Of a DNA stretch of 56,464 nucleotides, positions 1 to 6,733 are shown in pieces. The stretch's first letter is position 1. Each line of letters begins with the position of its first letter. The notes under the pieces were generated by a model. The model was not told the DNA's origin. It ran no database searches and worked only from the letters and a program-made list of their open reading frames with translations. A program made the position numbers and the translations under genes. This DNA comes from Acidimicrobiia bacterium (GTDB taxonomy: Bacteria; Actinomycetota; Acidimicrobiia; Acidimicrobiales; Poriferisodalaceae): the NCBI GenBank assembly GCA_022822525.1, contig JAJEBN010000087.1, positions 1 to 56,464 on the forward strand. Reading direction: 5' to 3'.

Positions 1-1
1 C

Positions 2-886
2 CCGGCCCCGTCCACCAACGAGAACCACGACCCCAACGCCGACAAAGACGACGACAGCGACGGCGGCGATGACTCCGGCGACGGCGACGGCGGAGGTGAT
101 GACTCGGGCGGCGGCGACAGCGGTGATGACGACACGGGCAGCGGCGACAACAGCGGCGACGACTCCGGCGGCGACGGCGGCAACCAGAAGGGCACGCGTC
201 AGAACCGCGGCACGACCACCCCAACCAGCACCGACCCTTGCGCGACGTGGGCGAGCAGCATGCAGAACGCGCTCAACACAGCGAACCCCGACGGCACCTA
301 CAACATCAGCCCTGCCCCGTCGGGATGCCGGATTACGACGCAGGAATTGCTGGGCAAAGCACGAGTCGCAGGCGTCAACATAACCCGTGAGATGCAACAG
401 ATTTTCAAGGACTGGACAGAGGCCACGGAGGGAGTGGCCAAGCTCAATGACGAGGAACGCAATAAGGCATGGGCGGAGTATCAGAAAGCCTGGAACGGGG
501 TGCCTGAGCCGTTGCGGGACGCCGCCACCGCAGCAGCCTGCTACGCCATTATCCCCGCCACGAAGGGCAAAGCGCTGAAAGGCGGGGCGCTGGCGGCGAC
601 TTGCGGCGCTGCGCTCGGCATTGACCTAACGATCCCGGACCTCCCGCCCGATGACGGCGGCGGCTCCGGATCGGGCGGCTCCGGATCGGGCGGCTCCAGC
701 CAGCAGCCGACGCCGAACCCGAACGCCCCCGACGGCGACTACAACGGCGACGGCACGACCGATGCCGAGGAACTGGGTGAGGCGAATCGGAAGCACTGGG
801 ACGAGGAAATCACCGACGAGGAATACGAACGGATCGTCTACAAGTTCTTCTGCGACAGCGGTGACAGCGACTACTGCAACAAGTGA
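2..886 (+). CDS. Acidic, probably secreted or surface protein of unknown function, 5' end outside the window
   Basis: The frame is open from base 2, so the start lies before the window; an internal ATG at 260 would give 208 residues but would discard an obviously continuous product. The first ~60 visible residues are almost only Asp, Gly and Ser, followed by a TTTPTST linker. A helical region with two hydrophobic stretches comes next (around AACYAIIPATKGKALKGG), then a GSGSGG linker, an EF-hand-like DYNGDGTTDAEE segment, and a tail EYERIVYKFFCDSGDSDYC. That tail recurs in the neighbouring product encoded at 1148-1483. The Asp/Gly tract and DxDGD motif suggest calcium binding and an extracellular location, but this is inference. 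No family recognised. A small membrane protein gene follows 41 bases downstream. Confidence 0.7.
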   Translation, partial: PAPSTNENHDPNADKDDDSDGGDDSGDGDGGGDDSGGGDSGDDDTGSGDNSGDDSGGDGGNQKGTRQNRGTTTPTSTDPCATWASSMQNALNTANPDGTYNISPAPSGCRITTQELLGKARVAGVNITREMQQIFKDWTEATEGVAKLNDEERNKAWAEYQKAWNGVPEPLRDAATAAACYAIIPATKGKALKGGALAATCGAALGIDLTIPDLPPDDGGGSGSGGSGSGGSSQQPTPNPNAPDGDYNGDGTTDAEELGEANRKHWDEEITDEEYERIVYKFFCDSGDSDYCNK

Positions 887-927
887 GGCGGAAAACGACG
901 ATGAGCGCCGAGCGCTAACCTGAGCCT

Positions 928-1197
928 GTGGAAACGTCGCTGAATTCCGCCCAACCGCTTTGGAATTGGAAGTGGACGGTCTGGTGCTGCGCGTGTCTCG
1001 TCGGCTCCGCAGCAGCGTCGAGTCTTTTGATTGGCCCAGGCGCTCGCTTCGCGGCATGGGCTGTATGGATTGGCCCGCTGTGGTTGACAATCACGTTGTA
1101 TTCGCGTGCCTCGCGGCGACAGCGCCGCGAGGCATCCGGCGGCCTGTGTGAGGCGGCCGAGGCGGAGGCTGTTGCTGGGAGGCGGCGGCCGGTCTAG
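928..1197 (+). CDS. Small two-helix membrane protein (copy 1 of a tandem unit)
   Basis: GTG start, 89 residues. Two hydrophobic segments are visible (about residues 14-36 and 40-58), followed by an Arg-rich tail (SRASRRQRRE), so by the positive-inside rule the C-terminus is probably cytoplasmic. It lies 41 bases after the acidic Cys-tail gene, and its topology matches the small protein encoded at 1480-1746. The gene pair therefore seems to be repeated. It overlaps the likely start of the next gene by about 50 bases. The role is unknown. A secreted product followed by a tiny membrane protein is the layout of bacteriocin and immunity pairs, but no sequence similarity supports that here. The start is uncertain because no clear ribosome binding site precedes the GTG. 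Confidence 0.45.
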   Translation: METSLNSAQPLWNWKWTVWCCACLVGSAAASSLLIGPGARFAAWAVWIGPLWLTITLYSRASRRQRREASGGLCEAAEAEAVAGRRRPV

Positions 1198-1483
1198 CCG
1201 CGGGCGGCTGCGTGGACCGGCTGCTCGACTGCGGCGCGCGTGTCGTGCGCTGCTGCTCGCGTCACTGGCGCAAGTCGCTGTGGTGCACGCGTCCAGCGCC
1301 GCCGCGCTCACAGCCGCCACAGCCCAGCGCTGGCCGACCGTCGAGCTCGACGCCGGCGGGCGGGTGGTCATCGAGCTAGCAGCCGAGGCCGGGGAGCTCA
1401 CCGGCGATGAGTACGATCGGATCATCTACAAGTACTTCTGCGACAGCGGCGCCAGCTACTACTGCGGCAAGAAACGACAATGA
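1148..1483 (+). CDS. Small secreted protein with the shared Cys-containing C-terminal tail (copy 2)
   Basis: With the GTG at 1148 the product is 111 residues; a GTG at 1106 is possible but overlaps the previous gene more. A basic N-terminus (RRPRRR...) is followed by a hydrophobic stretch (CRALLLASLAQVAVVHASS) and small residues, which reads as a signal peptide. The tail LTGDEYDRIIYKYFCDSG, then SYYC, matches the tail of the upstream protein (ITDEEYERIVYKFFCDSG, then SDYC). The two Cys in each tail could form a disulfide after export. The stop overlaps the next ATG (ATGA at 1480-1483), so translation of the membrane protein downstream is probably coupled. No known family recognised. The gene is supported mainly by the repeated tail. 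Confidence 0.5.
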   Translation: MRRPRRRLLLGGGGRSSRGRLRGPAARLRRACRALLLASLAQVAVVHASSAAALTAATAQRWPTVELDAGGRVVIELAAEAGELTGDEYDRIIYKYFCDSGASYYCGKKRQ

Positions 1484-1746
1484 TTACCCCGAGCTGCCCT
1501 GACACCATGAGTGCCGACAACGAGATACTGCCGTCGTATTGGCGGCAGGCGTGGCCGAAGTGGATCGGGTTGGCCCTTGCCCTTCTGACGATCTTGGCGG
1601 CTTACCGGCTGTCGTTATCGGCCGGGCAGTTGTTTGGCCTCGTGCTCGGCGTAGGCGGCCTCGTTGGTGGCATCGGTTTTGCGTATGAGCGCGTCAAGCG
1701 GGCCAGAACACGCGGCCGCAAGGCTGAGGCGGTTTCGTCGGGTTGA
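1480..1746 (+). CDS. Small two-helix membrane protein (copy 2)
   Basis: ATG at 1480 overlaps the stop of the preceding secreted-protein gene; an alternative ATG at 1507 begins MSADNEILPSYW and lies in a sequence conserved with the decayed copy near 2173, so 1507 may be the true start. The product (88 or 79 residues) has two hydrophobic helices (about WIGLALALLTILAAYRLS and LFGLVLGVGGLVGGIGFAY) and a basic tail ERVKRARTRGRK. This matches the topology of the protein encoded at 928-1197. Function is unknown. It is followed by a perfect 15-bp hairpin. Confidence 0.5.
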   Translation: MITPSCPDTMSADNEILPSYWRQAWPKWIGLALALLTILAAYRLSLSAGQLFGLVLGVGGLVGGIGFAYERVKRARTRGRKAEAVSSG

Positions 1747-1760
1747 CGCGTCAGCGAGCA

Positions 1761-1811
1761 CCTGTAGCGGGCGCTGTGTGCGCTTAGGTGCGCTGTAGCG
1801 CCCGCTACAGG
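1761..1811. terminator. Perfect 15-bp inverted repeat, possible terminator or recombination site
   Basis: The arms 1761-1775 (CCTGTAGCGGGCGCT) and 1797-1811 are exact reverse complements around a 21-base loop. The hairpin begins 15 bases after the stop of the small membrane gene and separates it from the decayed third unit. No T-run follows on either strand, so a standard intrinsic terminator is not proven. The length and perfection of the stem are well above what chance gives. Confidence 0.55.
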
Positions 1812-1893
1812 GGCAGGCTGCCCTCACTGTTCGCAGGATCCCTCAGGGTCGGCTCTGAGGGGTTCTGCGCGCGGTTGTGGGGTTGGTGGCTGC

Positions 1894-2331
1894 TTGGCCG
1901 GTTGTGTTGTGCCGGTGCGCCTGCTGGCAGGCGCGGCGCGGTATTGCACATGGAACGAGGCCGCCAACGGGGACACGGACGACTGCCTGACGGGCGACGA
2001 GGACGACGACAGCGACGACGACGACAGCGTGTGCGATTTCGAATCGGCCCCGACGAACCCGTACTCGCTGCCGGGCGGCCCCTCGCAGGCGACGCCCGAG
2101 CAGTGGGCCAACTATCACGCGTGGTTCAACTTGCCCGCCGAGCGGATGAGCGCCGAGAGCTACCCTGACACCATGAGCGACGAGCACGAGTCGCTGCTTC
2201 TGCCACAGACGAGGCACGCGGGCACATGGAGCGCTGTGGTTGCGTTGGGGGGAAGCCCAGACGGCGATTCAGGTGTCCATACGACACCCGAGCCCCAGAC
2301 ACCTGCTGGGTGTCAGCTTGCTCAGTGGTAG
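1894..2331 (+). pseudogene. Decayed third copy of the secreted/membrane gene unit
   Basis: The segment from 1747 to 2321 has no convincing intact gene. This frame (TTG start, open upstream to before 1800) encodes an acidic Cys-containing stretch (CLTGDEDDDSDDDDSVC), then TPEQWANYHAWFNLPAE, then runs through the conserved junction (MSAESYPDTMSDEHES). In the other copies that junction separates two genes. It then continues into sequence with no membrane helices. The pattern suggests fusion or frameshift decay of an old copy. An intact but divergent gene cannot be excluded. Confidence 0.35.
2272..2314 (-). terminator. Alternative-pairing hairpins downstream of the glutamine-synthetase-like gene
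   Basis: GGTGTC at 2272-2277 can pair with GACACC at 2283-2288. A second GACACC at 2298-2303 can pair with GGTGTC at 2309-2314. Both stems are perfect 6-bp with 5-base loops. They lie 8-50 bases beyond the stop of the minus-strand gene, where a terminator is expected. There is no T-tract. Confidence 0.4.
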
Positions 2332-3626
2332 CGGAGGTATTCGTTGATCTCCCACTCGCTGATGTCGTCGGAGGGTTCGCCGACGGCGGCGACATAGCGT
2401 TCCCACTCGGCATCCTTGATTGCGAGGAAGTTGTCGACGAGGTCGCTGCTCACGGCTTCGGCCAGTGCGGAGTCGGCACGCAGATGGTCCAAGGCGTCGG
2501 TCAAGTTGAGCGCTGAGGTGACCTCGGTATTCCACGCTTCCATGCCGTCGTTGGTCTCCGGATCGGGGCAGGGCAGATCCTCAACCACGCCCAGGCGCGC
2601 CGCCTGCAGCACCGCAGCGATGGCTGTGTGGACGTTGCAGGTGCCGTCGGCCAGGCGTGACTCGATGCGTGTGCGCGCACCACGCTCGGGCGGCACGCGA
2701 GTGCCGACCACACGGTGGTCGTAGCCCCAGTTGGCCCGCCGTCCGCTGAACGTGAACGGCCGCAAGCGCCGATAGGCGTTGACGGTGGGGGCGCACAAGG
2801 GCGTGAGCCCCTGGTGATGGGCGCACAGACCGGCCAGGCAGCTCTTGGCCAGCTCCGACAGTCCGTCGCTGGCACCGGTGTCGGCAAGGGCATTGTTGCC
2901 GTCGGCATCGACCAGCGAGACGTTCACATGGACGCCGTTGCCTTCCAGTTCCGCATAGGGCTTGCCGAGGAACGTGAGCCTCCGCCCGTAGTTCATGGCG
3001 CACTCACGGGCCAGCACCTTGAAGAGGAAGGCATCGTCGGCAGCGCGCAGGGCATCGGCATAGCGGAGCGTCAACTCGAACTGGCCTGAGTCGAATTCGG
3101 CATTGACCGACTCCAGCACGATCTCGCTGCCGGCCGCGAGATCCACAATGTCGTCGATCAGGCCGATCGGGTCCACGAAACGCCCGGTGCCGTAGACGTA
3201 CGACTCAGGCGTGTCCCACCGCTGCCAGCCGTGCTCTTCGGTGAGCTCGAGCACGTAGGCCTCGAACTCGATGCCCACCATCGGGCGGTAGCCCAACGCC
3301 TCCCAGTCGGCGATGGCCTTGCGCAGCGCGTACCGGGCCGAGAAGCGGAACGGCTCGCCTCGCTGGGACAGGTCGCAGACAGCCACCTGGGTCCGGTCGT
3401 CATCCCAGCCGGGCCGCAGGTCGGCCTCGTCGAATGTGGCGTGCATATCCGGAAAGCCGTCGAGCACGCCCGATCCGGGCGCGGCGATGAAGGAGCGGTC
3501 GTAGGCCAGGCTGAACACAGCCGATGCATGGCCGGTGCCATCGTGGGCGAAGGCGGCCGGCACGTACTTGCCCCGTGCGAGTCCGAGATGGTCGGGCCAC
3601 AGCATGCGGACGCGTTCATTGGCCAT
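2322..3626 (-). CDS. Glutamine synthetase family protein (GlnA-like / gamma-glutamyl-polyamine or amide ligase type)
   Basis: 434 residues, typical of shorter GS-family ligases that join glutamate or another acid to ammonia or an amine using ATP. Visible landmarks are the first metal-binding segment VGIEFEAYVLEL (about residues 117-128), ESVNAEFDSGQFE (172-184, in place of the usual E-APGQ-E), NGVHVNVSL (230-238, the catalytic-loop His region, lacking the usual GSGMH form), TVNAYRRLRPF, and ESRLADGTCNVHTA near residue 330. A good ribosome site (GAGGAA) precedes the ATG at 3626. The motif departures argue against a housekeeping glutamine synthetase. The divergent neighbour is an amino-acid-type ABC binding protein, so a role in using an imported amine or amino acid is plausible. 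The exact substrate cannot be read from sequence. Confidence 0.85.
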   Translation of the reverse strand: MANERVRMLWPDHLGLARGKYVPAAFAHDGTGHASAVFSLAYDRSFIAAPGSGVLDGFPDMHATFDEADLRPGWDDDRTQVAVCDLSQRGEPFRFSARYALRKAIADWEALGYRPMVGIEFEAYVLELTEEHGWQRWDTPESYVYGTGRFVDPIGLIDDIVDLAAGSEIVLESVNAEFDSGQFELTLRYADALRAADDAFLFKVLARECAMNYGRRLTFLGKPYAELEGNGVHVNVSLVDADGNNALADTGASDGLSELAKSCLAGLCAHHQGLTPLCAPTVNAYRRLRPFTFSGRRANWGYDHRVVGTRVPPERGARTRIESRLADGTCNVHTAIAAVLQAARLGVVEDLPCPDPETNDGMEAWNTEVTSALNLTDALDHLRADSALAEAVSSDLVDNFLAIKDAEWERYVAAVGEPSDDISEWEINEYLRYH

Positions 3627-3671
3627 AGCTGTTCCTCGTTACTGTCTGGGCCGGGACGATCAGCAGAAGCT

Positions 3672-3685
3672 ATACGAGCCCGTAT
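3672..3685. promoter_or_regulatory. Short palindrome in the divergent promoter region
   Basis: ATACG (3672-3676) and CGTAT (3681-3685) flank AGCC in the 104-base gap between the divergent GS-like and binding-protein genes. The position fits an operator shared by both promoters, but five-base arms are weak evidence. Confidence 0.25.
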
Positions 3686-3730
3686 CAGCGGAGGGCTAGC
3701 ATCGATTCGATCCACGGGGAGGGGCCCATC

Positions 3731-5011
3731 ATGAAACGACGAGTCTTGGCTTTGCTGGCCGTAGTTGCGCTGCTTGGCGCCGCATGCGGAAGCGACGACG
3801 ACACCACGGAGAGCGAGCCGGCCGCCACCGAGGCGCCTGCCGCAACCGAAGCACCGGCGACAACCGAAGCCATGGCGGAGATGGCGACACACGTCGACAT
3901 CGACGCGGCGTTGGCAGCCGATCTCGACAACTGCGTCGATGCGCCTTCTGGCGATCCGATCCGTGTCGGCATGGCCATGGACTTCGGCGAGGTCTCGGGT
4001 TTCGCCGATATCCCCGGCAGCCAAGCAGTCACCCACCTCGCGGACTTGATCAACTGCATCGGCGGTGTTGGTGGACGGCCGGTCGAAGTCTCGGTGCAGG
4101 ACATCCAGGGGGATCCCGAGGTGACTGCCCGAGCAACTCAAGACCTGCTCGAATTCGGGGCCCACTTCCTGATCGGCCCGCCATTCGCCGACTTCGGCCA
4201 GCCGGTGCTGCAGGTCACCGAGGGCAATGTCCCCGTGTTCTTCGCAGCGTCGACCGAGCCGAGCCTTCCCGATGTCGCTGCCAACTCATTCCTGGTGACC
4301 TTCGACGACACTCGGCAGGCTTCGGCGGCGGCAGAGTGGGCGCTCGAGCAAGGCCATACCAGGGCGATCACCTTCAGCTCGCCCGGCCCATACTTCGGCT
4401 ACAACCCGGAGATCTTCACTGAGGTGTTCGAGGCCGGCGGCGGCGAAGTCATCTCCGACCAGAACTACGTACCGATCGAAGACGTCGACTTCTCGGCGCA
4501 GGTGAACGAACTCGCGGGCATTGCGCAGGGCGACGAGGTCCTGTACTCGGCGATGCTCGCATTCCAAGTCACTGCGCTGCGCAGCCAGCTCGAGGCGCAG
4601 GGCCTTGCCGAGATCACCTACCTCGGCACAGATGCGTTCGAAGCCACAGGCCTGCTGTTCGCTGCACCCGAAGAGTCGGAGGGCATGGTGCACACAACCC
4701 ACGCCTTCGCCGAGTCAGGTGGCCGCATCGACCTGTTACTGCAGAGCTATGCCGACCGTCATGGCGAACAGCTCGAATCGGGCACGTTCGCCGGCCTGTA
4801 TGCCGACTCGATGCTCTTGGGCATCCAAGGCATGCTCGACTCCGGGTCTGACGACCCTGTCGAGATCGGAGCGGCCGTTGCGGCAATCGAGAGCTTTGAA
4901 GGGTTCACCGGAGAGATGGGCTATGCCGGAACGAACGGCATTCCCGACAAGCCCGTGTCCATCCACAGGGTGGTCGGCGGAGTCGACACGCTCGTGGCGA
5001 ACTGGGAGTAG
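3731..5011 (+). CDS. ABC transporter substrate-binding lipoprotein, branched-chain amino acid type
   Basis: 426 residues. The N-terminus MKRRVLALLAVVALLGAAC is a lipoprotein signal with Cys19 as the acylated residue, followed by an Asp/Glu/Thr/Ala-rich linker to about residue 55. The rest is a Leu/Ile/Val-binding type I periplasmic fold (Peripla_BP_6): a GMAMDFGEVSG first strand region, GDPEVTARATQDLL, and IGPPFADFGQPVLQVTEGNVPVF. It should capture a ligand outside the membrane and deliver it to the LivH and LivM-LivG permease encoded downstream. A purine-rich GGGGAGGGG precedes the ATG. A hairpin after the stop may let this gene be expressed above the permease genes. The ligand is not determined; this family also binds amides, urea, aromatic acids and short peptides. 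Confidence 0.9.
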   Translation: MKRRVLALLAVVALLGAACGSDDDTTESEPAATEAPAATEAPATTEAMAEMATHVDIDAALAADLDNCVDAPSGDPIRVGMAMDFGEVSGFADIPGSQAVTHLADLINCIGGVGGRPVEVSVQDIQGDPEVTARATQDLLEFGAHFLIGPPFADFGQPVLQVTEGNVPVFFAASTEPSLPDVAANSFLVTFDDTRQASAAAEWALEQGHTRAITFSSPGPYFGYNPEIFTEVFEAGGGEVISDQNYVPIEDVDFSAQVNELAGIAQGDEVLYSAMLAFQVTALRSQLEAQGLAEITYLGTDAFEATGLLFAAPEESEGMVHTTHAFAESGGRIDLLLQSYADRHGEQLESGTFAGLYADSMLLGIQGMLDSGSDDPVEIGAAVAAIESFEGFTGEMGYAGTNGIPDKPVSIHRVVGGVDTLVANWE

Positions 5012-5015
5012 CCAT

Positions 5016-5038
5016 CGGGCAGCGGATCGCCGTGCCCG
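5016..5038 (+). terminator. Hairpin between binding-protein and permease genes
   Basis: CGGGCA (5016-5021) and TGCCCG (5033-5038) are perfect complements just after the binding-protein stop. No T-run follows, so partial termination or 3' end protection is more likely than full termination. This is common in ABC operons that over-express the binding protein. Confidence 0.35.
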
Positions 5039-5109
5039 GCTTCCGTCACAGGGGCCCCGTGCCTGCTGACTCCGCCCGCGTCCGGTGCCCTGCTTGCTCC
5101 GCATAGGCG

Positions 5110-5841
5110 ATGCTTGACATCGACGGGTTGACGGTCCGCTATGGCTCGATTTCGGCCGTGCGTGGCGTCAGCCTCTCGGTGCCGGGGGGTGAGGTCGTCG
5201 GGTTGATCGGCCCGAATGGTGCCGGCAAGACGACGCTGCTGAATACCGTCGCTGGTTTGCTCCACCCAGCGTCGGGGCACGTGCGGCTCGACGGCACCGA
5301 CACAACGGGTTATGCGCCGGATCGGCTTCTGCGACTCGGCGTAGCGCTCGTACCCGAGCACCGCCGTCTCTTCACAGATCTGACGGTTGTGGAGAACCTG
5401 CGGGTGGGCGCCGCCACGCTGCCGGGGCGGGAACGGTCCGTCATGCTCGACGAGATAGCGGACCTGTTCGAAGTGCTGCGCCACAAGTGGACGACGCCGG
5501 CGGGTTACCTGTCCGGTGGCGAAGCGCAGCAGCTCGCGATCGCACGCGCATTGATGTCGCGTCCGCGCCTGCTGATGATGGACGAACCATCGCTGGGACT
5601 CGCGCCCGTGCTGGTGGATGTCGTGTTCGAGCTGATCGACCAGCTGCGAGCTCAGGGCAGGACACTGCTGGTTGTCGAGCAGAATGCCGCCCGCATGCTT
5701 GAGGTCTCCGACCGTGCGTACGTGCTGCGCAGCGGTGAAATGGTGGCGTCGGGGAGCGGGGCTGAATTGGCGCGCCGATCCGATCTGTTCGAGACGTTCG
5801 TGGGCAGCGTCGTCGGCGACACCGAGGACGCCGGACCATGA
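5110..5841 (+). CDS. livF: Branched-chain amino acid ABC transporter ATPase LivF
   Basis: 243 residues. It has Walker A GPNGAGKTT, the LivF-type signature LSGGEAQQLAIARAL, Walker B LLMMDEPSLGLAP and the switch region VVEQNA. It is one of two ATPases energising import; the other is fused to the permease encoded further downstream. Its stop overlaps the ATG of livH (ATGA at 5838). Placement of livF before livH and livMG differs from the usual order but keeps all components in one operon. Confidence 0.92.
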   Translation: MLDIDGLTVRYGSISAVRGVSLSVPGGEVVGLIGPNGAGKTTLLNTVAGLLHPASGHVRLDGTDTTGYAPDRLLRLGVALVPEHRRLFTDLTVVENLRVGAATLPGRERSVMLDEIADLFEVLRHKWTTPAGYLSGGEAQQLAIARALMSRPRLLMMDEPSLGLAPVLVDVVFELIDQLRAQGRTLLVVEQNAARMLEVSDRAYVLRSGEMVASGSGAELARRSDLFETFVGSVVGDTEDAGP

Positions 5842-6725
5842 CCGAGCTGGCACAGAATGTGATCGACGGGCTGGGTCGGGGGAGTATTTACGCGCTGCTG
5901 GCGCTCGGCATCGCAGTGATCTTCGGTGTGATGCACCTGCTCAATTTCGCTCACGGGGAGCTGATCACCGTGAGTGGCTATGTCGCCTATTGGGTCTTCT
6001 CCGCAGGGCTGAATTGGTACTGGATAGCGCCCCTCGTCGTCCTCGTGAGCGTCGGCACCGCACTGGCAATCGAGCAAGTCGCCTTTCGCTGGGTGCGCGG
6101 CGCAGCGGACTTCACGATGCTGCTCACGTCGTTCGGCGTTCATTTCGTGGTGCAGGCCGTGTTCTTCATGTACGTGTCGGCCTCGGTACGGAACTTCGAT
6201 CGGCCGCGCTGGATCACCAACACGTTCGATGTCGGTCCCGTCACGATCGAGGTGTTCGACGTAGTTGTGGTTGCCGTCACGGCGTTGACGTTGGCGGCCA
6301 CTGCAGCAGTGCTGCTGCGCACGATGTTCGGGCTGTCGCTGCGCGCCGCAGCCGAGGACTTCGACGCAGCGCGCCTGATGGGCGTGAAGTCGGATCGCGT
6401 GATCCGCGGAGCATTTGCCTTGTCGGGGGTTCTCGCGGGCATCGCAGCCATTTTCTGGCTGATGCGGGCTGGTCAGACGACTCCGTCGGCAGGGATCACA
6501 CCCATGCTCAAAGGCGTGCTGGCCGCGCTTATCGGCGGGCTCGGCAGCCTGCGCGGCGCTGTGCTGGGCGGTCTGTTGCTGGGCCTCGCCGAGGTCCTTT
6601 TGCGATCACGGCTGCCCGACGGCATTGCTGGCCTCACCGACGGTGTCGTATTCGTGCTCATTGCGCTGCTGTTCATCTTCCGGCCGGGCGGGCTCATCAC
6701 AGTGAGTCGGGCCGAACGGGTGTAG
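5838..6725 (+). CDS. livH: Branched-chain amino acid ABC transporter permease LivH
   Basis: 295 residues, strongly hydrophobic with about eight membrane segments. The N-terminus contains the family pattern GLGRGSIYALLALGIAVIFG then HLLNFAHGEL. The cytoplasmic loop FGLSLRAAAEDFDAARLMGV is the ATPase-contact (EAA-like) region. It should pair with the LivM half of the next protein. ATGA overlap with livF shows a single transcript. Confidence 0.92.
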   Translation: MTELAQNVIDGLGRGSIYALLALGIAVIFGVMHLLNFAHGELITVSGYVAYWVFSAGLNWYWIAPLVVLVSVGTALAIEQVAFRWVRGAADFTMLLTSFGVHFVVQAVFFMYVSASVRNFDRPRWITNTFDVGPVTIEVFDVVVVAVTALTLAATAAVLLRTMFGLSLRAAAEDFDAARLMGVKSDRVIRGAFALSGVLAGIAAIFWLMRAGQTTPSAGITPMLKGVLAALIGGLGSLRGAVLGGLLLGLAEVLLRSRLPDGIAGLTDGVVFVLIALLFIFRPGGLITVSRAERV

Positions 6726-6733
6726 GGCGCGCC

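Larger units (their letters stand above)
901..2178 (+). repeat. Three diverged copies of a gene-junction sequence, marking a tandem gene family
   Basis: A block containing ATGAGCGCCGAG followed by a CCTGA element appears at about 901-922, in degraded form at 1480-1502, and at 2146-2168. The last two are followed by CACCATGAG (1504-1512 and 2170-2178). Each lies at the end of a gene of the secreted/acidic type and just before a small downstream reading frame. Spacing between copies is about 580 and 666 bases. I read this as tandem duplication of a two-gene unit followed by divergence. Confidence 0.55.

Noticed and set aside
3731..5011. Treating the transport-linked lipoprotein as another sensor partner
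   Set aside because: It is followed by complete permease and ATPase genes and no kinase is near.
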